DNA of 64,000 bases from Nyssa sinensis (taxonomy: Eukaryota > Streptophyta > Magnoliopsida > Cornales > Nyssaceae), in contig CM018052.1 in NCBI GenBank assembly GCA_008638375.1, positions 31,690,239 through 31,754,238 on the forward strand, in the 5' to 3' direction. The notes beneath the pieces are model-generated. The model ran no database searches. It was not told the origin of the DNA and saw nothing but the letters and a program-made list of their open reading frames with translations. Below are positions 56,269 through 64,000 of this stretch, in pieces. Each line of letters begins with the position of its first letter. Position 1 is the first letter of the stretch. Made by a program: the position numbers and the translations under genes.

Positions 56269-57600
56269 TTTAGGAGCCTTCTCCTTAAGGGCAATAGCGT
56301 GACATTCCCGGGAGGTTGGCTGGCACCCTCTGACAGAGTGCACGCTCTGGTTGTGGACGTACTTCAGACACTGATGGAGGGTCGAAGTGACTGCCCCGAT
56401 CTGATGCAACCAGGGTCTCCCGATTATGACTTTGTAGGGAGATCTCATGTTTAACACCATGTACTCTGAGATGGTGGTCTTCTGCCCTTCACCTTCTCCT
56501 ACAGTGGTAGGAAGGTCGACTCTCCCCAATGGGGTGCTGAGGTTGCCATCAAAAGCTACCATCACCGCAGTGGTGGGCTTGACGTTGTCATGGTCCCCAT
56601 CTGTTTAAGCGGTTCATAGAACAGTATGTTGACGGAGCTGCCAGTATCGACTAGGACTCTCCTGGTCTCGAAGTTGGCGATTCTGAGGGTAATAACAAGG
56701 GCATCACTGTGAGGGCAGTGTACCCCTACTAGATCTTGCTCGATGAATTGGATCTCCGGTGCTGGCTTGGGCCTTTTTTCGACGTTGGAGATCTGTAATA
56801 CGTTCGGGGCAGCTCTGGCCTCCCGAGCATATCTCTTTCTTGCCTTGTTGGACATTCTTGTGACAGGGGAGTCAGCATGGAGGACGTAGATGACGTGATT
56901 GTTCTGCCTCTGGGGCTCGTTTCGTCCCTCCCTCTGCTCCTGCCTCTGTTCGGGCCTCTGGTCTGGCCGTTGCTGAGGCTTGTCTTCTTGGGGGTTCTGC
57001 CTTCCGTCCGGCTTGACGAACTCCCGAAGACGCCCCTTCTTTATGAGCTGCTCTATCTCATATCGGAGGGTCCTGCATGCGTTAGTTGTATGTCCATGAT
57101 CTTTATGGAAATTACAATACTTACTTTGGTCCCGCAGGCTGCGATCTCCTTTGATTGGTTCCGACCACTTCAGGTTCTCCCGATCTCGGATCTGCCGGAG
57201 TACCTGGTTCGGTGTAGTGTTCAAAGGAGTGAAGTTAGTGAACTCCCTCGGTCCGGAGTTGTACACAGCTCTGGGAGTTGCTCTCTTCTCTGGGCTCCTG
57301 GCCCTCTTTTTGTTGGAGTCTCTTCTGTGATCCTCCTTCTTGTGGTCCTCCCGCTTTGGATTGTCCCTCTGGGACTGATCCTTGCCTTTCTGGGATGTGC
57401 GGTTGGCTTCTTCCAAGTTGATGTATTTTCTGGCCCGATCCATTAATGCCGCCATATCGGCTGGAGGGCTCTTTGTCAAGGAGTCTCTGAACCCACCTTG
57501 GGCAAGCCCAGCAGTTAGGGCTGCTACAAGGAATTTCGGGCTGTAGTCAGTGATCTCCGTGAGTTCGGTGTTGAAGCGCGCAATGTAGGCTCTGAGGGAT
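56269..57600 (-). pseudogene. Tat-2 gag C-terminus and protease (N-truncated)
   Basis: Starts inside gag at the deletion joint (SLRAYIARFNTELTEITD) and reads through SLTKSPPADMAALMDRAR, where Tat-1 is frameshifted. A basic nucleocapsid, the knuckle CNFHKDHGHTTNAC and the protease RRVLVDTGSSVNILFYEP follow. A one-base deletion near 56595 breaks the frame (LKQMGTM). The remainder (FDGNLSTPLGRVDLP ... HAIALKEKAPK) ends at the leaky-context TAG. Confidence 0.9.
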
Positions 57601-57986
57601 TCCTAAGTTGATTAGGATTTGACGCTATGAATATAGGGATTTGATCATCGGAGATTGTGGTTACCTTGTGGAGCATTGCATAGAGATAACCATAGATGGT
57701 AGTTCCCTTGTTGAAGATTGTTTCCTTGTTGAAGACTGTTTCCTTATTCCCTGCTCGGCACCCGCTAAGGCAGTGACGAGTTCTGGAGTGGTGGTCTGGA
57801 CCCTGTGATCAGTTCTGGATATATATGTTCTGAAGGTGTATGTTTGGTCACTTCCGACTTGATGTGATGATCTGTATGCTTGAGCTTTTAGTCATTGGCT
57901 GAGTGAGAATCGTGTTGGCCGAGCATGAGTCGGACTATGGTTATACGTGTCAAGTGTTGATTGGCTTTTCCTTTTATGGTATATCA
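57601..57986 (-). repeat. Tat-2 5' LTR, 386-bp remnant
   Basis: Corresponds to 47740-48125 of the other LTR. It is joined directly to gag; TTC at the joint is shared by both parents. Confidence 0.9.
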
Positions 57987-57991
57987 ATTGA

Positions 57992-58868
57992 TAAATATAG
58001 TATATGTAAGGATAATAAAAAAAATTTAATAAACAAATGGGGCGAGGCGAGTGACCATCTCCCAAACCAACCATGTTTAAAAAGTCTATCCTGATCTCGT
58101 TTATGAACACCCTATACTCGCTATTTAGTCTTTATATTATTAGAATCAAATCTACAGTTTTAAATAAATATATATTATAGAGTTTTATTTTATTATTATA
58201 TATATATATATTTTTTTTTGTATAGCGATAAGGAAGAAGGGAATTATTCAATTTTTTATTTTTTTTGGTATAGTGATGGGGAAGAAGGGAATTATTCAAA
58301 AATGTATGTATGATATGGGACTCGAACTCCAATTTATCATGTTAAGAAATGAATTTTAACCATTTAATCTCGATATATTTTCACAAGTTTTATTTTCTAT
58401 TAAAAATAAAGAGAACTGGTTATTTAAAAGCTTGGTTGGTAACTTGCTTGATTTAGTGAGACATTCAAAAATTTATTTACCAAAAAATTATAATAGTAAA
58501 CTAGTTGAGATTTATAATCAAAATAATGTGATGTAAAAAAGGAAAATTCTAAAGGATATAAATTAAAAGCATTATGATAAATACTCTTACGATTAAATGA
58601 TAAGATGAAATAATGTTATTGGATTATCTAAACTTAGATTTACGTATCAACCGTATACGGCATCTTATGAATAAAGAGACACATGAGAGAATTTAAAAAG
58701 AAAAATAGAATAATCCATAATATTAAAATAGTAATTTATGAGAGTTGAAGTATAATTGGCATTGTTAAAAGTTTAAAAGATACAACCAATAATTAAAAAA
58801 AAATTGAAAAGATAAAATCCTCAAAAATAAAACTTTTAACAAAAAGAAAATCAAAATTCCATACAATC
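57992..58868 (+). repeat. Duplicated segment (right part) upstream of F-box copy E
   Basis: Colinear with 34320-35841 upstream of copy C, except that the 653 bp at 35142-35794 are missing. Confidence 0.85.
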
Positions 58869-59144
58869 ATTAGCTCACCGAAGTCACTACCGCCAACAAA
58901 ACGGCAAGAGGAAGGAGCCGAAAACAGAGTCAGAATCTTGCCGGACTCACTACTCATTCAAATTCTCTCTTTCTTGCCAACAAAGGACGCTGTTAGAACA
59001 GGTATTCTATCGAAAAGTTGGTTGTACCTCTAGAATTCTGTTGAAAACATCTCACTCAAATATCGATACTCAACGGACGACAAGAGCATCCAAAAGTTCA
59101 TCACCTTTGTCGATAAAACCTTAGTTCTCTTCATATCCCCTAAT
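58869..59144 (+). pseudogene. F-box family fragment, copy E, cut by Copia
   Basis: Matches copy C from its start. The start region 'ATGCCGGAG' is changed to 'attagctcaccgaag', so the ATG is lost. The F-box (LPDSLLIQILSFLPTKDAVR) is intact, but Trp in LYLWNSV is TAG (about 59033). Sequence stops after 'cccctaat', where the Copia LTR begins. The 3' half should lie beyond the window, past the Copia element. Confidence 0.85.
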
Positions 59145-60636
59145 TGTTGGAAAATAATGGGTTTGAGCTTAATAAATAGCTAACTTTGAGCTAAAATTAA
59201 AGTGGGTCCCACAAATTAATTTTAGTAGGTCCACATGGGAATGTGTTCTCCTCTATGAGGAGATGAAGATTAAATATTGGGTTGCTCAAAACCATTAAGG
59301 GGTGAATGAGAAATTGTCTCCAAACATCACCACTTGGGAATGATAATAAAAGCTTGAAGCTTGTGCAAAAAGCTTGTGTCCCACATAGGATGGGTTTAAG
59401 GCTTTTTATTAGTATATATACACCTACCTTGGAGTGGGGTTTGGGCCCCAAGGGGCACCCCAGTTTTGTGGAAGAGGGAGGACCTAAGCAAATGCTTGGA
59501 CCACCACACATTCGCGCGCGCGCCGCCGCCGCCCCGGGCCGGGTCTAGGCTTGGGCTTGGGCTTGGGCTTGGGCTTGCTGTGTATATATCTTTTTGGAGA
59601 AAATTTATTTAAAATTTTCTAATACCGTTGGGAGTCCTAAACGCCGTCGTTTTGCGATGGCGTTGGTTTGACTGAATCGTCATCTTTCTTGTGTCTGTTC
59701 GCCATGAACAGACACAACTAAACCTTCATGACTGTACCAAACAGTCATGAAGAAGCCTATAAATACCAGACCTTCATTGCATTTCATTTAATCCGATTTA
59801 TTGCATTCTCTCTCTCTGCATAGTCTGTATAAGTCTAGTTCGAGTGCTGCCATTGTTGTGTTCGTAGGGTTCTAAAGATAGAAGTGCTGCTTCTTTAGAA
59901 TCGAAATCCGTTCTATCTTGGGAGATGATTGCTCATCACCTTGAGCACCGAGAGGGAGCAAATTCGTCTTAAGGAAATTGTGAATTTCATAAGGCTCGGA
60001 TTTACATTCTGTTCAATTCCAAATACAGTGAGTTTCTGTTCAAATTCAATTCTGTATTTCTATTTTGTTTTGATTATTATAACAATGTTTATTTATTCTG
60101 TTTAATTCCTTGTAACAGTATAGATATATATATATATATATATTCATTATATTTCAGGCATAACAATCTTAAGACGAAATTTAATTTATTTTGCTTGTTG
60201 TAATACACTGTTATATACAGAAATGTTATATATAGTACTGTTTTATTATATTATAGTTATAATTATATACAGTATTGTTACATTATATATATATATATAT
60301 ATATATACTGTTATAGTACTGTTTATTATATATATATATATATATATATATACTGTTTAAACTATTCACTGTTTTGTTAAACATTGAAACTGGTTTATTT
60401 AAACTATTCACTGTTTTGTTAAACATTGAATCTGTTTTCATTTAAACAGTTCACTGGTTTTGTTAAACATTGTTTAATAAAATATTCACTGTTTTATTTT
60501 GAATTTGGTTTTATAAACTTCTCTATTTTATAAATTCAGTTCTGTTTAGTAGATTCTGTTTACTTGTTAAAGTTCTGTTTGGTAGATTTTTTGGTTAATA
60601 AATCTTGAGACAAAACTTTTTGTTTTTGTAACAGAA
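59145..60636 (+). repeat. Copia 5' LTR and leader
   Basis: The LTR begins at 59145. It has a GC-rich patch (about 59511-59575, with GCTTGG hexamer repeats) and shared LTR blocks up to about 60140. Its 3' boundary and primer-binding site are not identified. The leader has (TA)n tracts (60124-60142, 60283-60306, 60325-60352) and three repeats of 'cactgttttgttaaacattg'. Confidence 0.7.
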
Positions 60637-61470
60637 ATAGCCTCTACAAGCAATGCACCTACAAGCAATGCACCCTCTATGAATGTATCTCATGGAGAGA
60701 AACCTGAAAAGTTCAATGGAACAGATTTCAAACGTTGGCAACAGAAAATGATATTCTATCTCACAACCTTGAATTTGGCAAGGTTCCTTCATGAAGATTC
60801 TCTTATACTTGTTGAAGGAGAAACTGACGAGGAAAAAGTGGCTATTGTTGATGCATGGAGACATGCAGATTTCTTATGTAGAAATTACGTGTTGAATGAA
60901 TTGGATAATACATTATATAATGTATATTATTCAATCAAAACAGCAAAGCAACTATGGGAATCTTTGGACAAGAAATACAAAACTGAAGATGCTGGCATGA
61001 AGAAATTCATAGTTGGTAAATTTCTTGACTATAAGATGGTGGACCATAAAATGGTGATAAGTCAAGTTCAAGATCTACAAGTGATCCTCCATGACATCCA
61101 TGCTAAAGGAATGTCTCTAAGTGACTCATTTCAAGTGGCTGCTGTGATTGAGAAATTGCCACCACCATGGAAAGACTTTAAGAATTATCTTAAGCATAAA
61201 CGCAAAGAGATGAATCTTGAAGAGTTGATAGTGAGACTACGAATTGAAGAAGACAACCAAGGGTCTGAAAAGAAGAATGGAAATCATTCCATGGGGGCTA
61301 AGGTAAATGTTGTTGAACAAGGCTTAAAGAATAAAAGGAAGCATGAAGGGGAAGGTTCTTCTCAAGTTTCTAAGAAGTTCAAAGGGAAATGCTACAACTG
61401 TGGTAAGTAAGGACATCGTTCAAAGGATTGTCACAAAGCAAAGAACTCAAGGAAACCAAATGTTCAAGCA
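60637..61470 (+). pseudogene. Copia gag (broken)
   Basis: UBN2-type gag. The expected start is ATA at 60637 (IASTSNAPTSNAPSM), probably a mutated ATG; the first in-frame ATG is 60679. The capsid region is KFNGTDFKRWQQKM ... AKQLWESLDKKY ... VIEKLPPPWKDF. The basic tail leads to a CCHC knuckle, CYNCGK*GHRSKDC, split by TAA at 61408-61410 (probably from CAA). Confidence 0.85.
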
Positions 61471-64000
61471 AACATGACAGAATGTGATAGGCTTTCAGTT
61501 GATGTTGGTAAGATGAATCTTTTCGCCGTTGTATCCGAATGTAACTTAGTGGGAAACCCCAAGGAATGGTGAGTAGACACTGGGGCTACACACCACATTT
61601 GCTCAAACAAATGGATGTTCTCTACCTACAAACCTGTTGAGCACGAAGAACAACTCTTCATGGGTAATTCTTCGACTTCCAAGGTTGAAGGACGTGGAAA
61701 GGTGATACTGAAAATGACATCTGGCAAAGAACTCACTCTCAACGATGTGCTTCATGTGCCTGACATTCGCAAGAACTTAGTCTTTGGATCATTGCTTAGC
61801 AAGAATGGCTTCAAATTAGTCTTTGTGTTTGACAAATTTGTGCTCACTAAAAATGAAATGTTTGTGGGAAAGGGTTAGTTGAGTGAGGGGCTGTTTAAGA
61901 TGAATGTTATGACTATTGTACCGAAATCTATTAATAATAATAATAATGCTTCTTCTTCTTTCTTGCTTGAGTGAAATATTTGGCATGCTAGATTAGGACA
62001 TGTTAATTATGATACTTTACGTAGATTAATTAACTTAGAGTTTTTGCCTAAATTTGATATTAATCCTAATCACAAATGTAAAACTTGTGTGGAATCTAAA
62101 TTGACAAGATTACCCTTCCATTCTGTTGGAAGAAGTACTGAACCTCTAGATTTAATTCATAGTGATATCTGTGACTTAAAGTTTGTGCAAACTTGAGGAG
62201 GAAAAAAGTATTTTGTTACTTTTATTGATGATTGCACTAGATACTGTTATGTGTATTTGCTAAGAAGCAAAGATGAGGTTATAGAAATGTTCAAACATTA
62301 CAAGAATGAAGTTGAGAATCAACTTAGCAAAAAGATCAAGGCAATAAGAAGTGATAGAGGTGGTGAATATGAATCACCTTTTGCGGAGTTCTGTTTAGAA
62401 CATGGAATCATTCACCAAACTACCGCTCCTTATTCACCTCAATCTAATGGTATTGCTAAACGCAAAAACCGAACATTAAAAGAGATGATGAATGCTATGT
62501 TGTTAAGTTCTGGTTCACCCCAGAATTTGTGGGGGGAAGCTTTGCTTTCCGCTAATTATATTCTCAACAAAGTACCTCATAAGAAAACTGATAAAACACC
62601 TTATGAATTATGGAAAGGTCATAGACCTTGCTATAAATACTTAAGAGTGTGGGGGTGTCTAGCTAAAGTGGCAGTTCCTAAACCTAAAAAGGTTAAGATA
62701 GGACCAAAAACCATTGATTGTGTATTCATTGGTTATGCAAATAATAGTAGTGCATATCGATTTCTTGTGCATAAATCTGAGATTCCTGATGTGCATGTTA
62801 ATACAATTATTGAGTCAAGGGATGCTTCATTTTTTGAAAATGTATTTCCTTATAATATGACACATGGATCAAGTTTACAGAAAAGACCTCTAGAAGCTAC
62901 AGTTAGTAATAATCATGAAAGTATAGAGAAAAAGTCTATAATTGATGAACCTAGACGTAGCAAGAGAGCAAAGAAATCAACATCCTTTGGACCTGATTCT
63001 CTAACATATTTGTTGGAAAATGATCCTCAAACGTTCAAGGAAGCAAGGTCCTCTCCCGAAGCTTCATATTGGAAAGAAGCAATCAATAGTGAAATTGAAT
63101 TCATCATGCAAAATCATACGTGGGAATTAGTGGATCTTCCACCTGGTTCCAAACCATTAGGGTCCAAATGGATCTTTAAAAAAAAGATGAAAGCTGATAG
63201 GTCAATAGAGAAATATAAAGCAAGACTTATGGTCAAAGGCTATAAGCAAAGGGAAGGATTAGATTATTTCGATACTTACTCACCAGTTACTAGAATCACA
63301 TCCATTCGGATGTTGATTATGATAGCAGCTTTAAATGGATTAGAAATACATCAAATGGATGTGAAAACTGCTTTCTTAAATGGTGAGTTAGATGAAGAAA
63401 TATATATGGAACAACCCGAAAGGTTTATTGCTTTTGGACAAGAAAGGAAAGTATGCAAGCTTGTCAAATCCCTCTATGGATTAAAGCAAGCACCAAAACA
63501 ATGGTATGAGAAATTTGACAATGTAATGATGTCAAATAGATTCAAGATCAATGAGTGTGACAAATGTGTATATGTCAAAACCACTCAAAAAGGATACGTC
63601 ATCTTATGTCTTTACGTTGATGATATGCTAATTTTAGGTAGCACCATTGATATGATAAATGCTACAAAACAAATGTTATCCAATAGATTTGATATGAAAG
63701 ACTTAGGTGTCACAGACACTATTTTAGGAATGAAGATTTCTAGAATGTCTGATGGACTTGTGTTATCTCAATCTCATTACATTGAAACATTACTTGATAA
63801 GTTCAAGAAATATAACATAAATCCTATAAAAACACCAGTGGATGTAAGTCTTCATCTTGCTAAAAATATTGGAGAAAGAATATCTCAATTAGAGTACTCT
63901 CGTATAATAGGCAGCTTAATGTATGTCATGAACTGCACTCGACCTGATTAGCATATTCAGTGAGTAAGCTTAGTCGATTTACGAGTAATCCAGGAAACAA
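61471..64000 (+). pseudogene. Copia pol: protease, integrase, RT (broken)
   Basis: The protease [10 protein letters not shown] is preceded by TGA 61570-61572 (from Trp). TAG lies at 61876-61878 and TGA at 61972-61974 and 62194-62196. The pre-integrase zinc part is IWHARLGH ... CKTCVESK. In the integrase core, Asp lies in HSDICD and Asp in RSDRGGEYES. The third catalytic residue, Glu in the family motif (A-E-R-K-N-R), is Lys here (AAA, 62458-62460). RT has WIFKKKMKADRS, QMDVKTAFLNGELDE, LYGLKQAPKQWYEKF and YVDDMLI, and is open to 63948. A one-base loss at 63948 then shifts to AYSVSKLSRF. RNase H and the 3' LTR are outside the window. Confidence 0.9.

Larger units (their letters stand above)
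47532..57986 (-). mobile_element. Tat-type Gypsy retrotransposon Tat-2, 5'-truncated
   Basis: The target duplication ATTGA (47527-47531, 57987-57991) brackets the element. The left (3') LTR is complete, 594 bp. The right (5') LTR keeps only its last 386 bp because a deletion removed its start, the primer-binding site, the leader and the gag N-terminus. Gene order and lineage match Tat-1, with the same antisense gene and a related minisatellite, plus an extra ~1 kb carrying a second promoter-like block. The shared 386 bp of LTR differ at about 7 sites by hand count, so it is younger than Tat-1. Confidence 0.95.
59145..64000 (+). mobile_element. Copia retrotransposon (runs off window end)
   Basis: Starts TGTTGGAAAATAATGGGT at the break in copy E; the five bases before it, CTAAT, would be the target duplication. 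Gag, protease, integrase and RT follow in Copia order in one reading frame (from 60637), interrupted only by five nonsense codons and a frameshift near 63948. Clade not certain, perhaps Tork/TAR-like. The same LTR family occupies 1-773 in opposite orientation. Confidence 0.9.

Overview
The window is nuclear DNA of a flowering plant, probably a eudicot. It is AT-rich and dense in microsatellites. Its genes have GT-AG introns and belong to plant families: F-box/LRR/FBD proteins and a Lr10-like receptor kinase. Most of the rest is Tat-type Gypsy, Copia, PIF/Harbinger and hAT transposon sequence. Species cannot be fixed from the sequence.

Layout. 1-773 is a Copia LTR on the minus strand. 1607-5231 is F-box copy A. 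6778-12631 is a PIF/Harbinger complex with very long inverted arms. 13782-13964 is a 5' scrap of another F-box gene (D). 14501-24975 is a complete but dead Tat-type Gypsy element (Tat-1; 604-bp LTRs, TSD CTATT). 25.0-29.4 kb is intergenic, with a captured-gene scrap and tandem repeats. 29421-33178 (minus) is F-box copy B. 35842-37894 is F-box copy C. 38625-40042 (minus) is the one intact protein gene seen, a two-exon non-RD receptor-like kinase. 40650-41640 is a dimeric ~190-bp tandem array. 43655-44858 is a hAT-like non-autonomous element. 45890-47215 looks like a solo SIRE-type Copia LTR. 47532-57986 is a second, younger Tat element (Tat-2; TSD ATTGA) that lost its 5' end. 58869-59144 is F-box copy E, cut by a Copia element (59145 to beyond the window end).

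How the parts relate. Copies A-E are one F-box family amplified by segmental duplication; each is broken by its own lesions. The flanks of C (34.08-35.84 kb) recur around E but are split there by Tat-2, and E itself is then split by Copia. Both Tat elements are read on the minus strand (gag-protease-RT-RNase H-integrase). Each also carries a plus-strand, intron-bearing gene between integrase and the 3' LTR, with its own TATA box. In both elements gag-protease is separated from RT by an in-frame TAG followed by CAA TTA, the classic leaky-stop context. A family-specific minisatellite lies between integrase and the antisense gene: 31-bp units in Tat-1, a ~62-bp two-part unit in Tat-2. Most nonsense lesions in the mobile elements are G-to-A or C-to-T changes, often Trp codons turned into stops.

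The most interesting signals are the conserved TAG-CAA-TTA junction, the spliced antisense gene of the Tat elements (plus a second promoter and small ORF unique to Tat-2), the A-B-A-B-A satellite array upstream of the kinase, and the overlapping Harbinger ends.
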